A stretch of 27,872 bases of DNA from an uncultured Collinsella sp. (GTDB lineage: Bacteria > Actinomycetota > Coriobacteriia > Coriobacteriales > Coriobacteriaceae): the NCBI GenBank assembly GCA_958433005.1, contig CAUAWV010000031.1, forward strand, positions 1-27,872, given 5' to 3'. A program made the translations under genes and the position numbers. The notes below the pieces were generated by a model, which was not told the origin of the DNA, searched no databases, and saw nothing but the letters and a program-made list of their open reading frames with translations. Below, one piece after another: positions 14,900-24,285 of the stretch; the first letter of the stretch is position 1; the number at the start of each line of letters is the position of its first letter.

Positions 14900-15925
14900 A
14901 TGAACGACATTCTCGCAAGAAGAGCAAGACGAGCAACTGTGGGCATCGCCCTTTCCGCGGCACTTGTCGCGGGAATCGCCCCCGTAACGGCGATCGCGGC
15001 AGAAACCAGCGCCCCCACCGGTGCGGCCGTTTCGCAGACGAGCGCCGCCAACGGCAATTCGGGCGCCCTGCAGACGGAAGATGCGGCCGCCGCAAAAGAC
15101 AAAGCGTATGCAGCCATGCAGGAAGCGCTCAAAAACCTCGAGGCCGCAAAAGACGCCGCAAGTCTCGAGAAACTTGCGGAAATCGATACTAAAATTGCCA
15201 TTTTTCAAGAGAACTACGACACTAATTTGGCGCAAGCCGCCATATATAAGGAATCCCTTCCTACCATGCAAACGAACGTCGATGCAGCTCAAGCCGAATG
15301 TGATAAGGCCCACAACCGGACAAGAGCCCTTGAGGCAGAATTAAATAAAATCGACTACACGACTCCTGCCGAAACTATTCGGCAGTTGCAAGAGGCGATC
15401 ACAGAGGCAATAATGCAAGAAAATTTCTGTGAAGATAAGCTTGAGCACTGCCGAATGCGCCTCGAAAGTCATAAAAGCCTGATTTATTTCTTTGAAAGCG
15501 AGGTGGAGTTTAATAAAACCCATCTCGACGGAGAAACAGCCAAGCGGAATGCGCTCCTCGACGATTTGAAAAGAGCGCAAATAGCCTATGACGATGCCTG
15601 CAAAGCATACGAAGAGGCAAAGGCCGCGGCGGACAAGGCCGCCTCGCCCGAGATAACGAAACCGACCGAGACAGCGCCTCCCTCCGGCTCAACGCAACCC
15701 GCCAAGGCGACACCGCCCGTTGCCTCACCTGCAACCGGTAAAGACGCCCTACCAAGCTCCATCAAGCAAGCGAGCACAAGCAGCGGCAAACAAGCAGATA
15801 CGACCGCCGACAAGCTCGCGAACACGGGCGACGCAGCGCCGAGCGCAATCGCACTCGCAGCAGTCGCCGCCGCAGGCCTCGGAATAACCGCCACGGCTAC
15901 ACGCCGCATCAAGAACTCAAAATAG
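14900..15925 (+). CDS. Secreted coiled-coil wall protein with LANTG sorting-like signal
   Basis: A 341-residue surface protein. Residues 1-34 form a signal peptide (RRARRA, hydrophobic core, AIAAE). Residues about 60-250 are an almost continuous heptad-rich coiled coil (AKDKAYAAMQEALKNLEAAK; LDDLKRAQIAYDDACKAYEEAK). Residues about 250-305 are a Pro/Thr/Ser-rich wall-spanning linker. Residues 306-310 read LANTG, followed by a hydrophobic helix and RRIKNSK, the layout of a sortase substrate with Ala in place of Pro. GAGGTG precedes the ATG at good spacing. The GC-poor centre (about 15180-15600) stands out from GC-rich ends. It is monocistronic: a terminator follows and the neighbour upstream is divergent. 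An adhesin or wall-spacer role is possible; no specific family is recognised. Confidence 0.88.
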   Translation: MNDILARRARRATVGIALSAALVAGIAPVTAIAAETSAPTGAAVSQTSAANGNSGALQTEDAAAAKDKAYAAMQEALKNLEAAKDAASLEKLAEIDTKIAIFQENYDTNLAQAAIYKESLPTMQTNVDAAQAECDKAHNRTRALEAELNKIDYTTPAETIRQLQEAITEAIMQENFCEDKLEHCRMRLESHKSLIYFFESEVEFNKTHLDGETAKRNALLDDLKRAQIAYDDACKAYEEAKAAADKAASPEITKPTETAPPSGSTQPAKATPPVASPATGKDALPSSIKQASTSSGKQADTTADKLANTGDAAPSAIALAAVAAAGLGITATATRRIKNSK

Positions 15926-15970
15926 CCGCCAGCGGTTATTGTCTTCGCCAATCCACAAGCCCAGAGACAA

Positions 15971-16011
15971 AAAGAGGCCCGTTTCCCCAACCCAGGGAAA
16001 CGGGCCTCTTT
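15971..16011. terminator. Strong bidirectional terminator
   Basis: A perfect 17-bp stem (15971-15987 with 15995-16011) encloses a 7-nt loop, with A-tract and T-tract at the bases. It lies 45 nt after the stop of the LANTG gene and would also stop minus-strand transcription coming from the ffs side. Confidence 0.85.
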
Positions 16012-16151
16012 ACTTGTAAAAACAAATGGTAATGCCACTGTCTCTTGAAGCACATCGCCACCGCGCTCCAAACAACGCCAACGAGCAGCATTCCTTAAGG
16101 GATAGATTTAATTAGGCTAACGCGCCTTTACGGGTGATTTTTGGACGAAGT

Positions 16152-16246
16152 GGTCCCGGTGCCGGCGGGCTGTTTGGTAGTCGAGCGATCCCGCAGGCAA
16201 AGCCGAGGACCAGCGAGGCACCAAACAGCCCGCCGGCACCGGGACC
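16152..16246. repeat. 27-bp perfect inverted repeat with 41-nt loop
   Basis: Positions 16152-16178 and 16220-16246 are exact reverse complements, GC-rich, around a 41-nt loop. It lies between the plus-strand terminator and the 3' end of the minus-strand SRP RNA. No protein gene is credible here: open frames on both strands merely read the palindrome. It may be a small-RNA hairpin, a REP-like element or a recombination site. Confidence 0.8.
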
Positions 16247-16260
16247 GCATCGCGGCACCA

Positions 16261-16278
16261 AAAAAGCGCCCGTGCGCT
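16261..16278 (-). terminator. Terminator of the SRP RNA gene
   Basis: On the minus strand GCGC-ACGG-GCGC is followed by six T. The hairpin overlaps the 3' base of the SRP RNA helix, as is common for ffs genes. Confidence 0.65.
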
Positions 16279-16376
16279 CGATGGATTCGGATGCCCGACA
16301 GAGGCTCCTTATGGCTGCTTCCTTCCGGACCTGACCAGATTCGGAACATGTCGTCATCCGAACCCATCGAGCGCGC
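16272..16376 (-). ncRNA. ffs: Signal recognition particle RNA (4.5S type)
   Basis: The minus strand contains the universal SRP core GGTCAGGTCC-GGAA-GGAAGCAGCC (16311-16334), with the GGAA tetraloop and the asymmetric loop that binds Ffh. The ends pair: 16353-16372 with 16275-16294 form a 20-bp helix with one mismatch, giving a compact 4.5S-type RNA of about 100 nt without an Alu domain. It joins Ffh to deliver nascent membrane and secreted proteins to FtsY and the Sec channel. Exact ends are estimated from the helix, the promoter at 16391-16419 and the downstream T run. Confidence 0.95.
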
Positions 16377-16390
16377 TAGGCGCTCGGTAT

Positions 16391-16419
16391 ATCTTACCTG
16401 CTCCCGCCCGCCAGAGCAA
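16391..16419 (-). promoter_or_regulatory. Candidate ffs promoter
   Basis: On the minus strand TTGCTC (16414-16419) and TAAGAT (16391-16396) are 17 bp apart, placing the start within a few bases of the SRP RNA helix. Its upstream edge touches the adhesin terminator hairpin. Confidence 0.5.
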
Positions 16420-16453
16420 GTGGGGCGAACCCATCGGATGGATTCGCCCCACT
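16419..16453 (-). terminator. Terminator-like hairpin after the giant adhesin gene
   Basis: An 11-bp perfect stem (16419-16429 with 16443-16453), with extra pairing inside, begins 12 nt after the adhesin stop. There is no T run on the minus strand, so it may protect the transcript end more than terminate; it separates the adhesin from ffs. Confidence 0.55.
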
Positions 16454-16464
16454 CGTCCATATCG

Positions 16465-19400
16465 CTAGCGGCGCCTGCGGTACAGGACCGCGCCGCCCGC
16501 TGCGGTCAGCGCGCCGATGCCGGCCATGGCCGCGAGCGCCTCGACCGGCAGGCTGCGGTCGCCGGTGTCGGGCATGCCGCCCTTGGAGCTGTCGCCGGAG
16601 CTGCCGCCGGAGCCGTTATCGGAACCGCCGCCCGAGCCGCCGCCCGACGTGCCGGGGTTCTCGGGGGTGCCGGGGGTCCCGGGATTCTCGGCATAGCTAT
16701 TGGTGAAGACCGGCGGTATGTTGGCGTCGCCCTCGTAGGAGACCTTCGCCGACAGATAGCCCGTCTTGGTGCCGTCTGCCGCCTCGTCGCTCACCGTGAC
16801 GACGATCCTGTGCACCGCCTTGTCGTAGGTCACGTGCGCCTGGCCGTCGTCGACCTCGCTCACCGTGAAGGTGTAGGTGCCGGCCTGCTTGAAGGTCAGC
16901 GCATCGAACGTGACGCTGCCGTCGGCGGCATTCTTGGCGGTCGACATGACCTTGCCGTCCCGGCCCTTGAGCTCAAAGCTAAACTGGCCCGCCTTGAGCT
17001 CGGCGCCCTTGAGCACCTTGGCGGCGCCCAGCCTGAGGGTGACGGGCGCGGCCTCGTAGCCGTTGGTAAAGGTCACCGAGGTGTCGCCCACAGCATTGCC
17101 CTCGGCATCCGCCAGCTCGTGCTTGACGGTAAGCGTGCCGTTTTTGGCATCGGCAACCGTCGTGCGCACGCGGTACGTCGCCCTGTCGTACGTCACGCCG
17201 CCCGCCGTGCCGGCGACCTCGCGCAGCTCGTAGCTGTGCGTGCCGGGCGCGGTGTAGGTGACGGGGCTGAGCTCGACCGTTCCGTCGGCGGCGTTCTTGC
17301 CCGTCACCGCGACGCTCTCGCTGCCGTCGGTGGCGATCTCGACCAGCTGGAACTCGAACTCGCCCTCGGCCAGGTCACGGCCCTTGAGCTTCTTGTTCAC
17401 CTTGATCTGGTCGGTGACGGAGCTCGGCGTCGGATTCACGCCGTAGGTGTTGGTGAACTCGAACGCGCCCTTGCCCTCGGGCGTGCCCTCTGCGGGCAGG
17501 ACCTTCGCGACAAGCGTGCCCGCGGCGGTGTCCTCGACCACCCTGACCGTGAAGGTCCTGGTCGCCGTCGCGTCATTGACCACGCCGTCGACCGAACCGG
17601 ACTCGCTCACCCGGTAGGCGAACGTCTTGGTGCGCAGGCCGTCGCCGTCGATCTCGGCGTCGTCGAGGTCGCTCGGCTGCTTAAACGTGACGTGGCCCAG
17701 CGCGACGTTGCCGGTGGCGTCGTTGGTCGCCTCGGCCACCGTCTTGCCCGAAGCGTCAACCGGTGCGGGCGCGCCGTCCAGCGGCTCAATCTTAAAGGTG
17801 TACTTGCCCGCGATGTCGGCCTGCGTGAGGCCGAGTCCGGCCTGGCCGAGCGCCAACGTCTTGGTGCCAGCGAGGTCGACCGTCGCCTCGCCGGCGCTAT
17901 AGGCATTCACAAACGACAGCGTGCCGTCGGAGCCCTCGGGGTAGGTCACGGCCACATCCAGCCCGCCCTTGCCGTTATCGGTCACCTTGACCGTGATGCC
18001 GAAGCTCGACGTGGCCGCCGTCACGCCCGCAGGCAGCCGGTCCGTACCGTCCTCGGAAACGGTATAGGGAATGACCCAGGAGCCGTCGGCGGCCCTGGTA
18101 GCGGTGCCGTCTCCCACCATCCGCTCGAGCGCGTCAGTAGTGTAGGCAATAGGCGAGAACGCAAGTCCCGCGGCCTCGCCGTCGCCGGAGGCCTGGTTGG
18201 TCGCGGTCGCGACCACGTTGCCCCGGGCATCGCGGACGGAGAACGAGAACTCGCCCGCCGCCGCGGCGCGGCCCGTCAGCGTCTTGGTGGCGTTGATGGC
18301 CACGTTGCCCTCGCCGCCGAGCGTTCCAGTGGCCTCGTAGGAGTTCTGGAACGCGACCGTCACGGGCGCGGGCGTCGCCATGGCGTCATCTGCCGTGGAG
18401 ACCTCGCTGCGGGCGACCTCGACACCGTCCTTGGCAACTGTGGTCGTGACCGTGAGCTTGCCCGTCGCGGCGTCGTAGGCGGGCGCGATGGTCACCGTGC
18501 GCGGCGCGGTATCGTTGGTGTAGCCCTCGCCGCCGAGCTTGGTCTCGGCGACGGTGAAGCTGTAGACCTTGCCCGCGTCGGCGTCGGTGAACTTCACGTC
18601 GCCGCCCGCGGTCCCGCCGATGATGTCCATCAAGTCGGCCTCTCCGTCATCGGCAGCGGCCGCGGCGTAGGCGTCCCTGTCGGTCTTGAGGCCGAGCTTG
18701 GCAGCCGTCTCGGCGTCGGCGGTCACGGTGAAGGCGAACTGCCCCGCCTCCATGGAGCGGCCGGAGAGCGTCTTGGACAGGCGCACACCCGCGCGGGCCG
18801 AGTAGTCGAGCTTGGTCGTGTAGGTGTTGATGAAGTCGCCGCCGCTCGCCTGCGCGATCGCGGGCGTCGTGGCCGTAAGGTTGCCGGAGCCGTCGTCGGT
18901 CACGGTCACCGTCATCGTGGCGACGTGGCCGTCGTAGGCCACACCGGCGATGGCAGAGCCGTCATCGGGCCTGACCTCGCACACCGTGTAGGTGAAGGTC
19001 TTGGCGCGCACGCGCTTGCCGCCGACCTCGGCGAACCCGGCATCTTTGATGTCATTGAGCGTGTAGCGGATGGAGCCGAAGTCAAAGGCGACCCTATCGC
19101 CCGCCTTGGTGCCGGCGGCGGCCGTCACACTGACGGTCTTGGAGCCGTCGGCAGAGCCCTCGGGCATGGGAGCGCCGCCCTCGCCCGCGAGCGTGAACTG
19201 GAAGCTATCGCCCTCCGCCCAGTCGCGGCCCTCGAGCGTCTTGGTGAAGAGTCCCGCGGTGGAGACGTCCCTGCCCTCGGTGGCCGTTCCGTACGTGTTG
19301 GTGAACGCGACGGTCGCGCCGTCCTCGGTCACGGTGCCCTCGGCCTTGGAGCCGTCAGCCCCGTTAACAGCAGTCGTGTAGCCCTCGGCGGTGTCCTCGG

Positions 19401-22400
19401 TCACGGTGTAGTGCGCGCCCACGGGCAGGCCGGCAACGGTCTTCTCCCCGCCGTCCTTAAGCGTAAAGGTCGCCTTGCCGTCCGTGAACGTCACGGCATG
19501 CTCGCCCTTGCCGAAGGTGCCGGAGACGGGCTCGCCGTCCCCGTCGGTCAGCGCGACCGTAAAGCCGAACTCGCGCTGGCTGTCGCCGCCGACGACCGTC
19601 TTCTTGACGGTGAGGCTGCCCTTGCGGGACACGCTGTTGTGGGTCGTGTTGGTCTGCGACTCGTTCTCGCCCACCTCGACCTTTGCGGTATTGGCGATGT
19701 CGTCGACCACGGCGGCTTCGGCGGAGACCTTCACGTCGAAGCTGAGCGTGCCCGTGGCGCCCGCATTCTGTTGACCGAGAGACCAGGTAAGGGTGCGCGT
19801 CGCGGCATCGTAGGTGGCACCGTCGGCAGAACCCTCAACATAGTTAACGCCCTTGGGCAGGACATCGGTCACCGTCACGTCGGCCGCCTGCGCGGCGCCC
19901 CTGTCGTCGACGCTGTTATTGGCCCAGCCGATGGTATAGGTGAGGGTATCGCCCACGCCCACCGGCTTGCCGTCCACATCGACCTTGGCGCCCGAGACGT
20001 CCGCCTTGGTGACGGTCTTGGTGTTGTCGTGCGGCGTGAAGGTGTTGGTGAAGGTCTTCTTGCCCCGCTCGTTGGAGATCTCGGCCTTAAGGCCGGAACC
20101 GGTCTGAGTCACCGTGACGTCGAAGGTGTAGGCGTGCGCATCGTCCTCGATCAGGACATCGCCGCTTGCCTTCTCGGTCACGGTCGCGTGGTAGGCACCC
20201 GGATTGGCGAAGCTGAGCTCGCCGAAGGAAACCTTGCCGTCCTTGTCGTTCTTCGCCTCGATCGGGTAGCCCTCGAGCACATTGCCCGCGCCGTCGGCGA
20301 GGGAGAGCTCAAAGACGAACTCCCCCTCCTGGAGGCCGGGCTTGCGGCCGCCCGCGAGCACCTTGGTGAGCTCGGGGACGGACGCCGTGGCGGGGGCGGG
20401 GTCGAAGGTGTTGGTGAAGGCGGCGGAGGAGACCTGGTCTGCCGCGATGGAGCCCTCGGCCTTGGAGCCCTCGGCTCCGTTCACCGCAGCCTTGTAGCCA
20501 GCGGCGGCGCGCTCGGTCACCGTGTAGGCAGTTCCCGCGGGCAGCCCCGTGATCCTCGCCGTCTGGCCATCTTTGAGCTTGAGGGTCGCCTTGCCGTCCT
20601 CGAACGTCGCGTCACCGTAGGTGCCGGACACTTTGCGGCCCGCGGCATCGGTGGCCTCAACCGCAAACTTAAATGTCTTGTCCGCGTCGACCGCCAGGCC
20701 CTCGCGCGCCACGACGGTCTTGGAGACATCGAGCCCGCCCGTCTTCACAGTGTTGGTCACGGTGAAGCCGCGCTCGGCGTCGCCGGAGACCTTAGAGCTG
20801 TAGCCCTCGACGGCGTCCTCGGCCACGGTGTAGCGGACCTCGGAGCCGGACTCGGAGTACTTGGGCAGGCCCTTGAAGGAGCCCTTCCAGCCGTTGGACT
20901 CGTTGAGCTCGATCGACTGGCCGGCGTCCTCGCCGTCGGCGAGCAGGCGCACGGTGGCCTTCTTGGCCGCCGGGCCGACCCACTTCTTCTCGACGGGCAC
21001 CGAGACCTCGGCCGTGGAGGTGTTGGTCACGGTGAAGCCGTGCTCGGCGTCGCCGGAGACCTCGGAGCTGTAGCCCTCGACGGCGACCTCGGCCACCTTG
21101 TACTTGATCACGGCGCCGGAGGCATCGTACTTCGGCAGGTTAGAGAAGACGCCCTTCCAGCCGTCAGACTCACTCAGGGTGATCGAATCGATGACGGTAT
21201 CGCCGTTCTTGAGATTTACTTTTACCTTATCAGGATGGGGAATCCTGGGGTTCTCCCAGACCTTTTTGATGCGAATGTCGATGTTCTCGGACTTGCCGAT
21301 GATGACACCGCCGTTGGCGCCGATGCCGCCTCCCCGCTTGGCCTTATTGCCGGAGATCGTCAGCGACGTCTGGCGTTTGCCGAGGTTATACACATCCTCG
21401 CTCATCACAGATTTAAGCGCGACGTTCGGCGTGGCGTCGGTAAAGGACAGTGGCTCGCCGTTGTCACCATCGGGCGTGAATCGCGGGATTTTGGGGTTTG
21501 TTTTCGCAAAAGTGCCTTCGGGGTTAAACAGCCCACCGTCTCTGTACCAGCTGACCTTTCCGCCGCCCGGAGCGCGGTTGGCCAAGGTCAGTTTGTATTT
21601 GGCGTCTTTGAAGCCGGTGAAGACAAAGTCGTCTCCCGCCTCATAGGCCGTATTCCTGGCGATCAGGCCGCCGTCCTGGACGTAGACCTTGGCATCTCCG
21701 GTCGGACAGAACCACATGCCGCCGCCCTGCCCATCCGCATGGTTATCAACAACGCAAGCGTTTTCGATATGGAGCGTACTATAGCCAAGATACTCGTTGC
21801 CTTCGCTATACACGCCGCCGCCCATGCTCCAAGCAGTATTGTCCTTAATCTCGCCCGCGCTGAGCGTGACGCCATCCGAATAGCTATAGACGCCTCCGCC
21901 GGCGGAAGCGGAGTTGCCAGATACGGAGCCGCCCTGCATGGTGAAAGCAGTATTCCCGTTTTCGCGGCCCTGACAGCCCGGGTCGACCACACACACTCCG
22001 CCGCCTTTGCCGTTGCCAGTCACTACGTTGTTCTTGATCTCACCACCCGTCATGGTGAACTCGGCGTTGCCCTCAATGTGAACTGCTCCAGAGGGATCGA
22101 GGGAACCCGCCTCCAGTTTACTGCTCCTGTTGCCGGAAATCTGACCACCAGCCATCGTGAACTTGGCTCTTTGGCTATCGCCCTCCCCCTCGCTGTACGC
22201 AAGGACCGCGCTGCCTCGATAGCCGCTGTTGCCCTCGATGCTGCCTCCACTCATGTCAAAGCGGGCATTGCCCATCAACATGACGCCAGAAGATGTGAGG
22301 TGATAGCCGTTAGTGTCTCCGGTAACGACGATTCCGTTCTTACGGATAACGCCGCCCTTCATGACAACATGAGCGCCGTCTTTCGCGTGGACAGCGCCGC

Positions 22401-24285
22401 AATACGCGTCCTTAAGTTCGCACTGCTCGATAACGCCGCCCGTCATGGTAAGCGAAGCCTTGTCTCCCGACACGTCGATGACACCCGTATTGACGGTGTT
22501 CGCAGCGCCGTCGCACACAACGGCCTCGTCAGAGAGCACAACCGCTCCCCTGCTAGAAATAATGGCGCCCTTGTTGTAGCGACCACTCAGGGACACTTTC
22601 CCCGACAGCTCGAGGGATGCCCCCTCGGCAACATTGACCAGTACGGAGAAGCCGCTTTTCTTTGCCAAGATGGTATAGGGCTCATCCGACGTGATCTTAA
22701 TCATCTTCCCGGCAGGAATCGTGAGCGTGGAGCCAAGCTTCACGTGCTTTTTCAGGGTGATGACGGTTTCCTTGTCATAGGGGGCCTCGTCGACCAGATC
22801 CTGAAGGGTCTTGGTGCTGTCATCGCTCACGGTACCGCCGACGCCGTCATCGATGGACTCGCGCGTGTAGACGATATCGACGCCAAAGAACGGGAGGTTC
22901 TCCGAGCCTTTGATGTCGTCCATGCTGTTTTCGATTGTGATCTTTTTAACCGTGCTGCCTTCAAACATACCCGAGGGTATTTCGGTGAGGCCGCGCCCGA
23001 TCGTCACATCCTTCACGCCACCTACGCCCGAGAAGGCCGCCGTGCCAACGGAAGTCACGGAATCCGGAATGGAAAGCTGCTCCGGCAACGTGCCGTAATA
23101 GAAGGCGTAGTTGCCAATTGTCTCAAGTGTCCTGGGAAGCTGGACGGCGACGTTGCTCTGGATAAAGGCCCACTCACCGATACTCTTCAGGCTGTCGCAA
23201 AGCCCCACGATCTTAACCGGTGTGTAGCAGAACGCATTGTCCGGAATGTTCTGAAGCGAGGACAGATCCACGGACGCCTGCAGATTTTTGCACTCGTAAA
23301 AAGCCCCCCAGCCCATCTTTGTCACCTTGCTTAGATTGGGCACGCTCACCAGGCTGGCGCACCCCTGGAAAGCAGAGGATCCGATGCTCTTCAATGTGCC
23401 TGGGAAATCGATCCCAGTCAAACTCGAGCAAGTCCGAAACGCCCCATCCCCGATGGACTCGATTTCGCTCAGCGCGGTGACGGACGTGAGAGAGGTGCAT
23501 CCGTCAAACATGTGCGAGGGGATCTTGGTAACCGAAGCGGGCAACGACACGCTTGTCAGAGACGTGCAGTCTTCGAACACGCCCGTTATGGTGTCGGAGA
23601 AGGCGACATCTTTTGGAAACTCGATGCCTGTGAGGGCCGTAGCCCCCTCGAAGGCGCCCGAGCCCGAAATCATTTTGAGGGTTGAGGGGAGATCGATCTC
23701 CGAAAGGTTGCTGCAGCCATAGACCATCATGTTGGCGCTAATCTCCTCGACGCCCTCATCGAAATAGAGCTTTTCGAGCGAGCCAGCGTTTTGCAGCGAG
23801 CAAGCGAAGTTCTTGATGGAGCCAGGGATATGGAGCTCCTTGACCTTTGCGAACCTCCGGAAATTCCCTCCGTACATTTTTTCGAGCGTGTCGGGAAGCG
23901 TCAGCTGCTCAACGTTCTTGGCCACGATACCAGACGAGAAATAACGTTTGGTGACTTTGTAGGTCTGGCCACCATGCTCGATGGAGCTGGGCACACTCAC
24001 CGCGGTCACACTGTCGTCGGCAACAATACCTGTGATTTCCGCCGTGCCCTTATCCGTGGTCTCGCACGAATAGGTCACGCCGTCCTGGGTGATCTCAAAC
24101 TCCTCCGCAGTATACGCAGTCCGCGATTCCGTGGCCGCATATGCGACACCGGCCGTCGCGCCAACGGATAAACATCCGAAGCCGAGAACCAGCGCAAGGC
24201 AGAGAGCAGCGACTCTCTGCCCCCCCGCCGAAAACTTTCCTCTCCAATTCCCTTCTCCCCCTCTGGTGTCGCCTTCTCTTCCCAC
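16465..24285 (-). CDS. Giant LPXTG-type adhesin with LRR, beta-helix and isopeptide pilin domains
   Basis: A 2606-residue wall-anchored protein. Signal peptide about 22-50 (AYA/ATES). BspA-type leucine-rich repeats about 100-450 (for example AFRTCSSLTGIDFPGTLKSI). Beta-helix about 500-1000 with GGxIxxN turns. Two Cna-B domains about 1003-1180 (KKVW...GWKG...FTVTNT). Then SpaA/DUF5979-like units (about 1185-1295 and 1556-1665), a DUF11-type isopeptide unit (about 1420-1555), and seven FctA-like pilin isopeptide domains (about 1300-1420 and 1675-2530; motif TKxLxGR...FxF). A Gly/Ser linker leads to MPDTGD (2571-2576), a hydrophobic helix and RRRR: a sortase substrate. The isopeptide domains should make a rigid, protease-resistant stalk presenting the LRR/beta-helix head. 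The only in-frame start is GTG at 24285, with no clear ribosome site; seven G lie at codons 20-22. No pilin-specific sortase is encoded nearby. Confidence 0.93.
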   Translation of the reverse strand: MGREGDTRGGEGNWRGKFSAGGQRVAALCLALVLGFGCLSVGATAGVAYAATESRTAYTAEEFEITQDGVTYSCETTDKGTAEITGIVADDSVTAVSVPSSIEHGGQTYKVTKRYFSSGIVAKNVEQLTLPDTLEKMYGGNFRRFAKVKELHIPGSIKNFACSLQNAGSLEKLYFDEGVEEISANMMVYGCSNLSEIDLPSTLKMISGSGAFEGATALTGIEFPKDVAFSDTITGVFEDCTSLTSVSLPASVTKIPSHMFDGCTSLTSVTALSEIESIGDGAFRTCSSLTGIDFPGTLKSIGSSAFQGCASLVSVPNLSKVTKMGWGAFYECKNLQASVDLSSLQNIPDNAFCYTPVKIVGLCDSLKSIGEWAFIQSNVAVQLPRTLETIGNYAFYYGTLPEQLSIPDSVTSVGTAAFSGVGGVKDVTIGRGLTEIPSGMFEGSTVKKITIENSMDDIKGSENLPFFGVDIVYTRESIDDGVGGTVSDDSTKTLQDLVDEAPYDKETVITLKKHVKLGSTLTIPAGKMIKITSDEPYTILAKKSGFSVLVNVAEGASLELSGKVSLSGRYNKGAIISSRGAVVLSDEAVVCDGAANTVNTGVIDVSGDKASLTMTGGVIEQCELKDAYCGAVHAKDGAHVVMKGGVIRKNGIVVTGDTNGYHLTSSGVMLMGNARFDMSGGSIEGNSGYRGSAVLAYSEGEGDSQRAKFTMAGGQISGNRSSKLEAGSLDPSGAVHIEGNAEFTMTGGEIKNNVVTGNGKGGGVCVVDPGCQGRENGNTAFTMQGGSVSGNSASAGGGVYSYSDGVTLSAGEIKDNTAWSMGGGVYSEGNEYLGYSTLHIENACVVDNHADGQGGGMWFCPTGDAKVYVQDGGLIARNTAYEAGDDFVFTGFKDAKYKLTLANRAPGGGKVSWYRDGGLFNPEGTFAKTNPKIPRFTPDGDNGEPLSFTDATPNVALKSVMSEDVYNLGKRQTSLTISGNKAKRGGGIGANGGVIIGKSENIDIRIKKVWENPRIPHPDKVKVNLKNGDTVIDSITLSESDGWKGVFSNLPKYDASGAVIKYKVAEVAVEGYSSEVSGDAEHGFTVTNTSTAEVSVPVEKKWVGPAAKKATVRLLADGEDAGQSIELNESNGWKGSFKGLPKYSESGSEVRYTVAEDAVEGYSSKVSGDAERGFTVTNTVKTGGLDVSKTVVAREGLAVDADKTFKFAVEATDAAGRKVSGTYGDATFEDGKATLKLKDGQTARITGLPAGTAYTVTERAAAGYKAAVNGAEGSKAEGSIAADQVSSAAFTNTFDPAPATASVPELTKVLAGGRKPGLQEGEFVFELSLADGAGNVLEGYPIEAKNDKDGKVSFGELSFANPGAYHATVTEKASGDVLIEDDAHAYTFDVTVTQTGSGLKAEISNERGKKTFTNTFTPHDNTKTVTKADVSGAKVDVDGKPVGVGDTLTYTIGWANNSVDDRGAAQAADVTVTDVLPKGVNYVEGSADGATYDAATRTLTWSLGQQNAGATGTLSFDVKVSAEAAVVDDIANTAKVEVGENESQTNTTHNSVSRKGSLTVKKTVVGGDSQREFGFTVALTDGDGEPVSGTFGKGEHAVTFTDGKATFTLKDGGEKTVAGLPVGAHYTVTEDTAEGYTTAVNGADGSKAEGTVTEDGATVAFTNTYGTATEGRDVSTAGLFTKTLEGRDWAEGDSFQFTLAGEGGAPMPEGSADGSKTVSVTAAAGTKAGDRVAFDFGSIRYTLNDIKDAGFAEVGGKRVRAKTFTYTVCEVRPDDGSAIAGVAYDGHVATMTVTVTDDGSGNLTATTPAIAQASGGDFINTYTTKLDYSARAGVRLSKTLSGRSMEAGQFAFTVTADAETAAKLGLKTDRDAYAAAAADDGEADLMDIIGGTAGGDVKFTDADAGKVYSFTVAETKLGGEGYTNDTAPRTVTIAPAYDAATGKLTVTTTVAKDGVEVARSEVSTADDAMATPAPVTVAFQNSYEATGTLGGEGNVAINATKTLTGRAAAAGEFSFSVRDARGNVVATATNQASGDGEAAGLAFSPIAYTTDALERMVGDGTATRAADGSWVIPYTVSEDGTDRLPAGVTAATSSFGITVKVTDNGKGGLDVAVTYPEGSDGTLSFVNAYSAGEATVDLAGTKTLALGQAGLGLTQADIAGKYTFKIEPLDGAPAPVDASGKTVAEATNDATGNVALGHVTFKQPSDLDDAEIDGDGLRTKTFAYRVSESGSVDGVVNDATATRTFTVRVVEDTAAGTLVAKVLPAEGTPEGKGAFEFTNTYGVNPTPSSVTDQIKVNKKLKGRDLAEGEFEFQLVEIATDGSESVAVTGKNAADGTVELSPVTYTAPGTHSYELREVAGTAGGVTYDRATYRVRTTVADAKNGTLTVKHELADAEGNAVGDTSVTFTNGYEAAPVTLRLGAAKVLKGAELKAGQFSFELKGRDGKVMSTAKNAADGSVTFDALTFKQAGTYTFTVSEVDDGQAHVTYDKAVHRIVVTVSDEAADGTKTGYLSAKVSYEGDANIPPVFTNSYAENPGTPGTPENPGTSGGGSGGGSDNGSGGSSGDSSKGGMPDTGDRSLPVEALAAMAGIGALTAAGGAVLYRRRR

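Noticed and set aside
16112..16460. Small proteins across the ffs region on both strands
   Set aside because: The region is occupied by SRP RNA and palindromes; the translated frames simply read the hairpin arms.
16141..23334. A very long plus-strand open frame (about 2400 codons) opposite the adhesin gene
   Set aside because: It is antisense to a protein with clear domains, signal peptide and anchor. Its own translation is Arg/Gly/His/Val-rich low complexity without domains, a usual effect of GC-rich codon bias.
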